This document shows, piece after piece, positions 16,850 through 24,570 of a DNA stretch of 44,874 bases. The notes beneath the pieces are model-generated. The model made no database searches and was not told the DNA's origin. It saw only the letters and a list, made by a program, of their open reading frames with translations. Position 1 is the first letter of the stretch. Each line of letters begins with the position of its first letter. The position numbers and the translations under genes were made by a program. Source of the DNA: CAYMJK01 sp043101635 (GTDB lineage Bacteria; Planctomycetota; Phycisphaerae; Phycisphaerales; UBA1924); contig JBICIE010000116.1 of the NCBI GenBank assembly GCA_043101635.1, positions 1 through 44,874 on the forward strand, in the 5' to 3' direction.

Positions 16850-16932
16850 ATTCTCAGGCTTTCGCGATCTCTGTCAAGTCCCTACCTCACGTAAACCCTT
16901 CTATGACAGGCACTTACGGACACTCACAGTGT
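16850..16932 (-). promoter_or_regulatory. Promoter and possible operators upstream of the DUF1580 gene
   Basis: On the minus strand a perfect TTGACA (16877-16872) is followed after 16 bases by GAGAAT (16855-16850), placing the start of transcription about at the ATG at 16843. The -35 is one arm of an inverted CTGTCA/TGACAG pair (16871-16876 and 16904-16909). A further palindrome, ACACT-CAC-AGTGT, lies at 16920-16932. Symmetric boxes around a promoter suggest repressor or excisionase binding. The rest of the 158-base spacer to the integrase gene shows nothing clear. Confidence 0.5.
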
Positions 16933-17001
16933 ACGCCGAGCGATGTAAGTCTCGATCCTGCCGACGCTTCCGGGAAGCGCCGACTCAGGCGAGATTTTCC
17001 T

Positions 17002-18174
17002 TCAGCCGACCTTCGCCGAGCCGATCAGCTTCGCCGCCCGCTCCGCCGTGAGAACGTGATCCGGCTTCGCGTAGGCGAGCGTCGTTCGCGTTTGCGAGTG
17101 ACCACAGACCGCCGCGACCTCCGACCATTGCAACCCGGCGCGAAGAAGTTCCGTCGCGACAGTGTGACGGATCTGATGCGGATTCCATCTCTCGACTTCG
17201 GCGCGATCGCAGGCGCGATGGATCGCCCGGCGAAGGCTGTTCGTCGTGTACGGCCCGCCCCGGAAGCGCTTCTGTCCGTCGTCAGTCCGGAAGATCGGCG
17301 CCGCGAGATCCGTCGTCATATGCCGCTCGATGATCGCCTGAGCCTTCGCCGGGAGCGCGATCTGCCGCGTCTTCCCGTGATGCTTCGTCTTGTGCATCTT
17401 CGGCCGGTAGATCCAAACGTCGCCGGAAGTGTCGAGATCGCCCGCCGTCATCGCGCAGAGTTCACCGGCGCGCATCCCGGAGAGGCGCAGAACCCGGATC
17501 ATGTCGCCCACGATCGGAGAGCATTCGGGAAGCGTTTTCTCGATCGTTTCGTCCGCGACGGGAGGAACTTCCTCGCCTTCGGGCGCTTCGCTCTTCCCCT
17601 GCCGAAGAGGCCGAACGTCCGCGAGATCTCGCCACAGTCCCGGGAGAAGATCTTCGCTCGCCGCCTCCCGGAACGCCCAAACGATCGCGCCGATGTATTC
17701 GTTCACCGTCGCCCGCGTGAGGGGACGCCCTCGCTTCGGCTTCGGCTCGCCCGAATCGGGATCCCATTCGGCGAGCGCCTCTTCGCTCGGGCTCAGTTGA
17801 AGAAGCGAGGCGCGAACCGTCTTCAGTTCCCGGCGCCCGAACTCCGCCGCCGGGAGATCGCCGAACAGGCGCGTCAGGCGCCCGAACGCGACCGCTCGCT
17901 TCGGAGGAACCGGCGAACGCTTCTCGATCCACTTCACGAGATCCGCGACCGTCATCGCCGAGCGACGCTTCGAGACTTCGTGACCGGCTTCAGCGAGATC
18001 GATCGCGCGAAGCGCGCGCTCGGCCATGTCATCGGCGCCGAAGTCGCATCCGAGACGGATCTGATCGCCGTTCCATCGGATGTACGCTCGGCCGTTCGCC
18101 TTGTGGCGCCGACACAGGCCGCGCGCCCAAGCGAGGCGCGCCGCCTCTCCCGCGAGTCGCTTCTTCGTCCGCAT
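17002..18174 (-). CDS. int: Tyrosine recombinase/integrase
   Basis: The 390-residue protein (start ATG 18174, with GGAGG about 13 bases and AGGGG about 7 bases upstream) has a basic arm-binding N-terminus, a SAM-like core-binding domain (about residues 70-190) and a C-terminal catalytic domain. Catalytic signatures are visible: arginine in LSGMRAGEL near residue 233, HQIRH near 327, histidine in VCGHSQTRTTLAYAK near 353 and the tyrosine nucleophile in the same segment. The open frame runs on to 18240, but the extra residues lack the look of a protein start. It lies 126 bases from the tRNA-Val gene with its start towards the attachment site, and is expected to catalyse integration into and excision from this tRNA. 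Confidence 0.9.
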   Translation of the reverse strand: MRTKKRLAGEAARLAWARGLCRRHKANGRAYIRWNGDQIRLGCDFGADDMAERALRAIDLAEAGHEVSKRRSAMTVADLVKWIEKRSPVPPKRAVAFGRLTRLFGDLPAAEFGRRELKTVRASLLQLSPSEEALAEWDPDSGEPKPKRGRPLTRATVNEYIGAIVWAFREAASEDLLPGLWRDLADVRPLRQGKSEAPEGEEVPPVADETIEKTLPECSPIVGDMIRVLRLSGMRAGELCAMTAGDLDTSGDVWIYRPKMHKTKHHGKTRQIALPAKAQAIIERHMTTDLAAPIFRTDDGQKRFRGGPYTTNSLRRAIHRACDRAEVERWNPHQIRHTVATELLRAGLQWSEVAAVCGHSQTRTTLAYAKPDHVLTAERAAKLIGSAKVG

Positions 18175-18217
18175 CAGAAGACCCCTTCCTCCGCGCCAGC
18201 GCGCGGCCCGAACGCCC

Positions 18218-18242
18218 GCGTGTCGAACACGGGCGAACACGG
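18218..18242. promoter_or_regulatory. Candidate integrase arm-type sites near the right end
   Basis: CGAACACGG is repeated at 18224-18232 and 18234-18242, one helical turn apart, and CGTGTCGAACACG at 18218-18230 is a palindrome. The left end has the related CCGTGTCG twice. Similar short repeats inside both ends are typical of arm-type integrase sites. They also lie in the leader region of the integrase gene, so autoregulation is possible. Confidence 0.4.
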
Positions 18243-18299
18243 AAACGGATTGGCCCTTCTGATCTGTCTAAGTCGCCTTCACACAACGGCTTAGAACAA

Positions 18300-18373
18300 T
18301 GGGCGATACAGGATTCGAACCTGTGACCTCTTCCTTGTCATGGAAGCGCGCTAGCCAACTGCGCCAATCGCCC
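18300..18373 (-). tRNA. tRNA-Val (anticodon GAC)
   Basis: The minus strand folds into a complete 74-base cloverleaf: acceptor GGGCGAT/ATCGCCC, D arm with AGTTGGCTA loop, anticodon stem CTTCC/GGAAG with loop ATGACAA (anticodon GAC), T arm ACAGG/CCTGT with loop TTCGAAT, and discriminator A. CCA is not encoded. Its 3' half (18300-18341) was probably supplied by the integrated element and differs from the displaced host copy by one swapped pair in the T stem. It reads valine GUC and GUU codons. Confidence 0.95.
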
Positions 18374-18560
18374 GTCGCGGCCGTGGCCGCGGACCAGTAT
18401 AGCCCCGGCGCCGCCCGCCTCCCAGCTTCGCCGCTGGCTCTGCAGAGCGGTTTGGCCGCTTGCTGGAACTTGCTGGACCGGCGACATGGCCCGGCTCGCC
18501 GGTCGACCGCGCCTGTGCGGGGCGCTGCCCCGTCTACCCTTGCCGGCCCAGGAGGATCCC

Positions 18561-20198
18561 ATGGCCGGCTCAGACACCCACGTCACGCTCCCCGCCGACA
18601 CCAACCAGGCCCGCGGCATCGCCGAGTACGCGATCGCCTTCCTGTCGGATGACCCCGGCCGGCGCGGCGAGCCAGATCAGTCTGTCCTGGAGCGGACCGA
18701 GCTGTTTCACGCCGACGCCTGCCTCTGCGGCGTCAGCGCCCTGGCGCTCGGAACCAACGCCCCCACCATCCTGCGGGCCGAGGCCCTGCAGTACCCCTCG
18801 CCCCAGGACGCTCCGGGGCCGGGTCTCGGCCGCAGCCGACGCCACGGCGCCACCGTCTTCGGGCTCGGGCCGGATGGCAAGCCGGCACGGGTCAAGGCGG
18901 AGAAGGCGATCGTCGCCAACAGCAGCGCGGTCCGCGAGTGGGATTCCAACGGCACCAACTTCGGCTACAACCCGGAGCTCGGCCACACCGCCGGCGAGTT
19001 CGGACACAACGACTTCTATCCGGTCGCCATCGCCGCGGCACAGATGCTCGGCGCCGACGGCACAACGGCCCTCCGCGGCATGGTGCTGCTCGATGAGATC
19101 CGCGGCCGTCTGGCCGAGGTCTTCAGCCTTAAGAGCTACAAGATCGATCACGTCGTCCACGGCGCCATCGCCAGTGCGGCCACCTTCGGCGCCATGGTCG
19201 GGGCCACCGCCGAGCAGATCGAAAGCGCCATCGGCATGGTCGTGGCCCACTACATCCCTTTCCGGGCCATCCGGGCGGGCAAGCAGCTCAGCGATTCCAA
19301 GGGCGCCAGCGCCGCTATCAGTACCGAGGCGGCGATCCTGAGCGTCAAGCGCTCGATGGCCGGGTTTCTCGGCCCGCGCGACATCTTCCGGAACCCCGAG
19401 GCGATCTTCCGGCTCTTCGAGGGCCCCGGCCAGATGTTCCAGAAGGTCGGCGCCGGCGCGGCCAACACGGAGAAGGCCGACGCATCGCCATTCGATCTGG
19501 CGCTCGGGCGCTCGGGCGGCGACTTCGCCGTGATGGGCATGCACTTCAAGCTCGGTCTGTACGAGCACCAGTCGGCCGGCGCCATCCAGGCGATGCTTGA
19601 CCTGCTCGGCAAGGCGCCGCAACTGCTCGACGACGCCGAGGGCGACCGCATCGACCGGATCCGCATCGTCGCCTACGAGCCAGCGTTCAGCATCATCGGC
19701 GATCCGGCGAAGCGCAACCCGACGACCCGGCAGAGCGCCGATCACTCCATGGTCTACATCGTGGCCACGCTGCTCCGCAAGGCGCTGGAGCTCAAGGAGG
19801 CGGGCTGGAAGGAACTGATGCTCGAGCCGGCCGACTACAGCGCCTCGGCCATCGACAATCCGCTCACCCGCAGGCTGATGGAGAAGATCGAGTTCGCCCA
19901 CGGCGGCCCCGAATACGACCGGCGCTACCCGGATGGCATCCCCACCAGCGTCGAGATTACCGAAGCCGGCGGCGCCAGGCATGACTCGGGGCTGGTGATG
20001 TATCCCGCCGGCCACGCCCGCAACACCACGGCCGACCTGCGCGACATCCTCGGCCACAAGTTCGGGCTGCTGGCGCATCTGGCTGCGGACGATTCGGCGC
20101 AACTCGTCGACCGCTTCATGAACGTCGGCAGCAAGTCGGCCGACGACATCAACGCCTTGCACGACTTCAGCTTACGCACGACGGCACGGTTCGAGTAG
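18561..20198 (+). CDS. MmgE/PrpD family protein
   Basis: This 545-residue protein belongs to the MmgE/PrpD family of 2-methylcitrate dehydratase-like enzymes. It has the all-helical N-terminal domain with WDSNGTNFGYNPELGHTAGE and the following active-site-like segments HGAIASAATFGAMVG and RAIRAGKQLSDSKGASAA, and a C-terminal alpha/beta domain with TRQSADHSMVYIVATLL. Family members dehydrate 2-methylcitrate in the propionate pathway or act on related substrates. Genes for methylcitrate synthase or lyase are absent here, so the substrate is uncertain. The ATG at 18561 has AGGAGG five bases upstream and a TACCCT box at 18535-18540; an earlier ATG at 18486 would overlap the region of the tRNA promoter and lacks a site. 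It is longer than E. coli PrpD (483). Confidence 0.85.
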   Translation: MAGSDTHVTLPADTNQARGIAEYAIAFLSDDPGRRGEPDQSVLERTELFHADACLCGVSALALGTNAPTILRAEALQYPSPQDAPGPGLGRSRRHGATVFGLGPDGKPARVKAEKAIVANSSAVREWDSNGTNFGYNPELGHTAGEFGHNDFYPVAIAAAQMLGADGTTALRGMVLLDEIRGRLAEVFSLKSYKIDHVVHGAIASAATFGAMVGATAEQIESAIGMVVAHYIPFRAIRAGKQLSDSKGASAAISTEAAILSVKRSMAGFLGPRDIFRNPEAIFRLFEGPGQMFQKVGAGAANTEKADASPFDLALGRSGGDFAVMGMHFKLGLYEHQSAGAIQAMLDLLGKAPQLLDDAEGDRIDRIRIVAYEPAFSIIGDPAKRNPTTRQSADHSMVYIVATLLRKALELKEAGWKELMLEPADYSASAIDNPLTRRLMEKIEFAHGGPEYDRRYPDGIPTSVEITEAGGARHDSGLVMYPAGHARNTTADLRDILGHKFGLLAHLAADDSAQLVDRFMNVGSKSADDINALHDFSLRTTARFE

Positions 20199-20299
20199 GC
20201 TGTCGCCGGCTCGTTGCAGCACGGCCCGCCATCAACCCGTCCAGTGGGCACGGGGCGCCGACCTACCTGCCGCGGAGCGGCGGGCCACCCGTCGCGGGC

Positions 20300-21249
20300 T
20301 TACGAGCGTGGGCTCTGTGGCGGGGCTCTTGCTTCGGTCGGCGGGGGCGCGACGGCGTGGGCTGATGCGCAGTGTCCGTTCGCTGCGACGGGCGGCGCGA
20401 TAGACGCTGCGGAGACTTGCGGGGCCGCGTCGGCATCGTCGGGCGGCGCGGGCGCATCCGGCTGCGGCGGCGCGGGTTGCTCGGCATCCTCGGCGCCGGT
20501 TGCATCGGGCGGCTCATCGCGGAGCGGCGCGCGCGGCTCTTGATCGGGCTCGGGGACTGGCGAGGGCCAATCGGTGACTTCGGCGATGTCGGGGAGGTCT
20601 GTCGGAGCTGCGGCGCCTTCGAGGGCGGCGGCGGCATCGTGATGATATGAGTCGATTGGTCGGGCCGATCGCCCGGCGGCGCGGGCGCCGGGTCGCGCGC
20701 GGCGCGCGGGGGGCGGGTCAGGAAGCGGAGCAGGGCGGTGGCGGCGAGGCGGCGCTGGCGCTGGTCATCGGACTCGGCGCAGACGGCGCGGAGGGCCTCG
20801 ATGGCGTCCGGCAGGGCGGCGGTGGCGCGGAGCACGGCGAGAGCGCGGAAGGCGTCGCTGTGGCGACCGGCGACTTCGGCGAAGTCGCGGCGGTTGATGA
20901 CGTCGAGCAGGTCAGTGAGGGGACATCCGAGCTGCGCGGCGAGGGCGCGCGGGTCGGTCGTGGCGAGCGCTTCGTAGAGCTGATCGAAGGTGGCGGGCGG
21001 AGGATGGGAAGGTGCGCGTGCGTGAGGCGACGCGTCGGCGTGATCGAAGGCGCCGGTGGCGTCGAACTCGGCATCGAGGGCTTCGTCGAGGAGTTCGTCG
21101 GCGAGGTCATCGAAGTCGTCGAAGTCGTTGATGTGCGCTTCGCTGGGCACGGGGACATTGTCGGGCGCTGCGGTCAGAACGCAAGGGGTAATGCGCAGAG
21201 GGGCGCGAAAATGCGCGCGCCAGTGGGCGTTCGACGCGGAGGGCCGCAA
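20300..21249 (-). CDS. Hypothetical acidic helical protein, probably frameshifted
   Basis: The first 200 or so residues are coding-like: an acidic N-terminal part (INDFDDFDDLADELLDEALD) followed by a helical domain (TFDQLYEALATTDPRALAAQ, then RRDFAEVAGRHSDAFRALAV and RQRRLAATALLRFL). Downstream the same frame becomes a basic Arg/Pro string to 20263. Another minus frame instead gives an acidic Pro-rich tail (DLPDIAEVTDWPSPVPEPDQ and onward) ending at TAA 20300-20302. By hand count about half of the first 48 codons of that tail begin with G, against about one in ten in the first frame. A slip between about 20640 and 20715, where a run of six G lies at 20708-20713, is likely. The start at 21249 is uncertain. 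I recognise no domain. It converges on the MmgE/PrpD gene. Confidence 0.5.
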
Positions 21250-21312
21250 ACGCGCGCGCGCAGGAGGTCGATCGCCTGGCTAATCCAGTTGCCGCGCATC
21301 GATTCTGAAGAG

Positions 21313-21332
21313 CCCTGAGCGCGAGCTCAGGG
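21313..21332 (-). terminator. Hairpin between the ftsI operon and the acidic protein gene
   Basis: CCCTGAGC-GCGA-GCTCAGGG is a perfect 8-base-pair hairpin, flanked on the minus strand by CTCTT. It lies with a sister hairpin at 21378-21395 in the 199-base spacer. It may terminate or attenuate transcription, or belong to a REP-like family. Confidence 0.5.
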
Positions 21333-21377
21333 GCCTCTGGCCACGGCCTACGCAGTTCGCGGCGCACGATCAGGCCA

Positions 21378-21402
21378 CCCGAGCTTGCGCTCGGGGCTCT
21401 TT
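21378..21402 (+). terminator. Second hairpin of the same design
   Basis: CCCGAGC-TTGC-GCTCGGG is followed on the plus strand by GGCTCTTT. It shares the GAGC stem-closing motif and flanking GGCTCTT with the hairpin at 21313-21332, in the opposite orientation. It lies 46 bases after the ftsI stop on the minus strand. Confidence 0.5.
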
Positions 21403-21448
21403 CAGAGAACGGTCCACGCAGGCCGCCGGCGGGCCATCCAGGCGCTCG

Positions 21449-23404
21449 TCAGTTGCCGCTTGCCAGCAGATTGCTCTGAAGCTCCGGCGACGCTGGTTCG
21501 CCCAGGTACGCCAGGGCGCGCTCCACGAAGCGCCGGACGACCGGTCCGGCGCACTGCGAGCCATAGTGCCGCCGCGCGCGGATCGCCTGCGGCCCGGGAT
21601 CGTCGATGGTCACGACGATCACGATCCGAGGCTGCTCGAAAGGCGCCCCGGCCACGAAACTGCTGATGTACTGCTCATCAAGGTAGCCGCCGGCGCCGGG
21701 CGGGCGGCGCTTGCCGTCCGGCGGCGCCCCCGTCGGCACATCGGCGGTGCCGCTCTTGCCGAACATGGTGTACCGCGGCCGGGGCTCCTCGGGCCAGCGC
21801 AGGCGCATCTGCGCATCCATGCGCTCGGCAACGATCCGCAGCGCCTGACGCGTTCGCAGCGCCACGGCCGGCGCCAGGACGCGCGTCCGGATGTAGGCCG
21901 CCGGCCCGTCCGCCCCCGGAACGACCAGACGCACCTCGGGCATGGTTCCGGCCAGTTCGCCCGGGCGCGCAAAGGCGCAGTAGGCCCGGGCGAGCTGCAG
22001 CGCGGTCACCGAGATCTCGTTGCCGAAGGAGACGCTCGTGTGCGTCCACTTGCTCCACGCCTCCGCGCTGGTCACGATGCCGGGCATCTCGGCGGGCAGC
22101 CCGCTGCCGGCCTGCGACCCGAAGCCGAAGCTGGTGATCCCGCCGCGCAGCTGCGCCGGCGTGAGCCTCGCGGCGCCCTGGGCCATGGCGATGTTGCTGG
22201 ACCACTCCAGCGCCTCGGGCCAGGTGAACTTCTCGGCCTTGTGCACATCGCGGATGGTCCGCCCGTACTCGGTCCGCCACAGCCCGCTGTGTCCGTCGAA
22301 CGTCTCGCCGAGGATGCCCGGGACCGCCTCGGTCACCAGCGACCAGATGATCGGCTTGAACGTCGAACCCGGCTCGTACATGTCCTGGATGCAGCGGTTG
22401 CGGGTCCACGCCGGATCCAGCCCGCGGCGCGGGTCCGGCTCGATCACGCGATACCGCGGGGCGTACCCGGGCGGGTCCGGCTTCCACGGCTCGCCTCTGG
22501 TCCTCCACCGGTACTCGACGATATCCGGCAGTTCGCGGATGATGTCGAGCATCGCGAGGATCTCGCCGGTGACCGGATCCATGGCCAGCAGCCGCCCGCC
22601 CGCCGCGCCGGCATCCTCGATGCCGCGCAGCAGTTCCTCATGGGCGATGCGCTGCAACTCCAGGTCGATCGAGAGCCGCGTGTCCACGCCTCGCCGCGCC
22701 GGCACCACCGCCCCATCGCCCATCCACAGCGGGCGGCCCCGGGCGTCGCGGGCGTACTGCACGCGCCCGTGCTCGCCGCGCAGGCTCTGGTCCAGCAGCG
22801 CCTCGACGCCCAGCAGGCCCTGCTCCTCGAAACCCACCTTGCCCACGATCGGCGCCACCAGTTCCCCGCCGGGATACTCCCGCACCTGCAGGCGCTCCAG
22901 ATGCACGCCCGGCAGCCCGAGGCGCCGGACATTGCGCACCTGCAGGTCGGTCATGCGCTGCACCAGTCGCACGTGCCGGATCAGGGGCGGCGGCTCGGGT
23001 GCGCCCTCCGACCCGGCGGCCGCCCGCCGCGCCTGATTGGCCGCGACAGCCGTGACGATGCTCTCCCCGATCTGGAGCGGTTCCACGCCCAGGGCGTCGG
23101 CCAGGCGCGTGATCCGGGCGTCCAGATCCTCGCTCTCCAGCGCCACCGGATCGATGAACAGCCGATAGCCGAAGCGGGTGGTCGCCAGCGGCCGGCCCCG
23201 CCGATCGACCAGGTCGCCGCGCAGCGTCGGAATCGGCCGGGCCGAGGTCCGGCTGCTGACGAGCTGCGCCAGCGGCGTCCCCGGCGCAACCTGCAACTGG
23301 ATGACCCGCACCATGATGACCGCCAGCAGCACGCTGACGCCGATGGCCAGCGCCATCGCCGCAGGCTCGGTCCGGGACGCGGGCGCTGCACCGGGCCGGT
23401 TCAC
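21449..23404 (-). CDS. ftsI: Peptidoglycan transpeptidase, class B PBP (FtsI/PBP3-like)
   Basis: The 651-residue protein has one N-terminal membrane helix (MALAIGVSVLLAVIMVRVI), a pedestal domain beginning RGDLVDRRGRPLAT, and a transpeptidase domain. The three catalytic motifs are present: STFK at 347-350 (nucleophile serine), SSN at 402-404 and KSG at 550-552. It cross-links septal peptidoglycan during division. The start is the GTG at 23404, which overlaps the stop of ftsL in GTGA; the open frame to 23521 lies inside ftsL. Gene order rsmH - LysM - ftsL - ftsI is a fragment of the division and cell wall cluster. Retention of ftsI is worth noting because many Planctomycetia have lost division genes. 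Confidence 0.92.
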   Translation of the reverse strand: MNRPGAAPASRTEPAAMALAIGVSVLLAVIMVRVIQLQVAPGTPLAQLVSSRTSARPIPTLRGDLVDRRGRPLATTRFGYRLFIDPVALESEDLDARITRLADALGVEPLQIGESIVTAVAANQARRAAAGSEGAPEPPPLIRHVRLVQRMTDLQVRNVRRLGLPGVHLERLQVREYPGGELVAPIVGKVGFEEQGLLGVEALLDQSLRGEHGRVQYARDARGRPLWMGDGAVVPARRGVDTRLSIDLELQRIAHEELLRGIEDAGAAGGRLLAMDPVTGEILAMLDIIRELPDIVEYRWRTRGEPWKPDPPGYAPRYRVIEPDPRRGLDPAWTRNRCIQDMYEPGSTFKPIIWSLVTEAVPGILGETFDGHSGLWRTEYGRTIRDVHKAEKFTWPEALEWSSNIAMAQGAARLTPAQLRGGITSFGFGSQAGSGLPAEMPGIVTSAEAWSKWTHTSVSFGNEISVTALQLARAYCAFARPGELAGTMPEVRLVVPGADGPAAYIRTRVLAPAVALRTRQALRIVAERMDAQMRLRWPEEPRPRYTMFGKSGTADVPTGAPPDGKRRPPGAGGYLDEQYISSFVAGAPFEQPRIVIVVTIDDPGPQAIRARRHYGSQCAGPVVRRFVERALAYLGEPASPELQSNLLASGN

Positions 23405-23670
23405 AGGCGAGGCTCCGCACCGCCGGCCGGCGCCGCGGGGCGATCGACCCCGGCGCCTTCGGCAAGGTCGCTGATGGCCTGCGGGCCGATCCGCTGGGCG
23501 ATCTCCGCCCGCAGCCGCCACAGCGCGGCATCCGCCTCGATGATCCGCAGGCGCGTCGCCGCCGCCTCACTGAGGGCCTGGGTGCGCAGCTGGCGGGCCA
23601 CCAGCACCGCTGCGCTCACCAGCGCCATGGCCAGAATGAAGCAGATGATCTTGGCCAGCACAAGCGTCAT
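23401..23670 (-). CDS. ftsL: FtsL-like division protein
   Basis: This 89-residue protein has a short N-terminus, one membrane helix (IICFILAMALVSAAVLVA) and a helical periplasmic segment rich in Leu, Arg and Glu (AATRLRIIEADAALWRLRAE) that could form a coiled coil. Size, topology and position directly before ftsI match FtsL, which forms a complex with FtsB and FtsQ that activates FtsI and FtsW. FtsL sequences are poorly conserved, so assignment rests mainly on topology and position. Its ATG overlaps the stop of the LysM gene in ATGA and its TGA overlaps the GTG of ftsI. Confidence 0.68.
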   Translation of the reverse strand: MTLVLAKIICFILAMALVSAAVLVARQLRTQALSEAAATRLRIIEADAALWRLRAEIAQRIGPQAISDLAEGAGVDRPAAPAGGAEPRL

Positions 23671-24500
23671 CCCGCCGGGATCTTCAGGATCATGCCCGCC
23701 CGGATCTCGTTCTCGTTGCGGATCTTGTCCTGGTTGAGGGCCACGATCTCAGACCGGCGCCGGGCCGAGCCCAGGAGCTCCTGAGCGATCTCGCCGAGCG
23801 TGTCGTTCTTGCGCACCGTGTACCGGCGAACCTGCCCCCGTTCGGCAGAAGGCGCCGGCGATGGCGTCGGCGAGGGCGCCTGAGCCCTCGGCGCCACTCC
23901 CGGGATGCGCAGCGTCACGCCCTTGCGGACCGTCCCATCCTCTCCGACGCGCTGCGGATTGGCCTGGCTGATGCGGGGCCACTGGGCGCCGGCGCCGTAG
24001 TACTCCGCCGCGATGCGGTACAGCGACTCGCCCTCCCGCACAACATGCGTGACGTACGGCTCATCCGGCAGCGCTGCGCCCGGCGCTGCGGCGCCGCGGC
24101 TCTGCTCGATCTCCAGCGCCGGCGGGGGGCTCGGCTGGGTCATGCCGCTCACCATCTGCTCCAGCAGCTTCCACCCGCCATCGACCAGCGTCCGCCCGAT
24201 CACCTCGGCCTGCGCCAGCGATGCCGGATCTGACTCGCCGACCTCGACAGCGCGCCCGCCATCGGCCTCCTGCTGCGCCAGGGCAGGCGCCGGCAGATAC
24301 GGCGCCTGCCGCTCCGGAAGCCGGCCCGGCGCCAGCCCGCTGTCCAGCGAGCCGACCCCCTCGGCCAGCCGGGCCGTGCCATCGGACACCCGCTCGTAGA
24401 CGCCGGCGCCGGCCTTGGAGAGATGGTCGCTGATCAGGATCCCCACGAAGAGGATCAGACTGAAGCCGATGATGAGCGCGAGCTTGTGTTCCCGAGTCAC
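23667..24500 (-). CDS. Membrane-anchored protein with two LysM domains
   Basis: The 277-residue protein (GTG at 24500, with AAGGAAG 8 bases upstream) has an N-terminal membrane helix (LALIIGFSLILFVGILISD), a spacer of about 110 residues and two LysM modules. The first, about residues 145-200, includes HVVREGESLYRIAAEYYG and ends with RKGVTLRIPG. The second, at the C-terminus, includes YTVRKNDTLGEIAQELLG and AGMILKIPAG. LysM modules bind the glycan chains of peptidoglycan. Lying between rsmH and ftsL, with an ATGA overlap to ftsL, it is probably a division- or wall-associated factor that tethers the septal complex to peptidoglycan. That role is inferred from position; such a gene is not part of the classical cluster. 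Confidence 0.82.
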   Translation of the reverse strand: MTREHKLALIIGFSLILFVGILISDHLSKAGAGVYERVSDGTARLAEGVGSLDSGLAPGRLPERQAPYLPAPALAQQEADGGRAVEVGESDPASLAQAEVIGRTLVDGGWKLLEQMVSGMTQPSPPPALEIEQSRGAAAPGAALPDEPYVTHVVREGESLYRIAAEYYGAGAQWPRISQANPQRVGEDGTVRKGVTLRIPGVAPRAQAPSPTPSPAPSAERGQVRRYTVRKNDTLGEIAQELLGSARRRSEIVALNQDKIRNENEIRAGMILKIPAG

Positions 24501-24570
24501 CGCTGCCGCTTCCTTGCGAAGTGCCCAAGTCGTCCCGAGCCCGCGCAGTCCGTTGCGCGGACACTGTCTT

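Larger units (their letters stand above)
12039..18341. mobile_element. 6.3-kb integrative element in tRNA-Val, phage-satellite-like
   Basis: The element is bounded by a 42-base direct repeat (12039-12080 and 18300-18341) that is the 3' half of a tRNA-Val gene. A tyrosine integrase gene lies next to the intact tRNA, as is usual for tRNA-targeted islands. All eight recognised genes run on the minus strand in the order integrase, DUF1580 protein, replication initiator with internal iterons, small protein, frameshifted virion-type protein, tape-measure-like protein, P27-type small terminase, small protein. No large terminase, portal, capsid, lysis or repressor gene is visible. The gene content, a small terminase without its large partner and autonomous replication, recalls phage satellites; a shrunken prophage is the alternative. 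Its genes use more GAT, TTC and CGA-type codons than the flanking host genes. Confidence 0.88.

Noticed and set aside
16822..18294. 490-residue plus-strand frame over the integrase gene
   Set aside because: It is Arg/Pro-rich antisense text opposite a recognised integrase.
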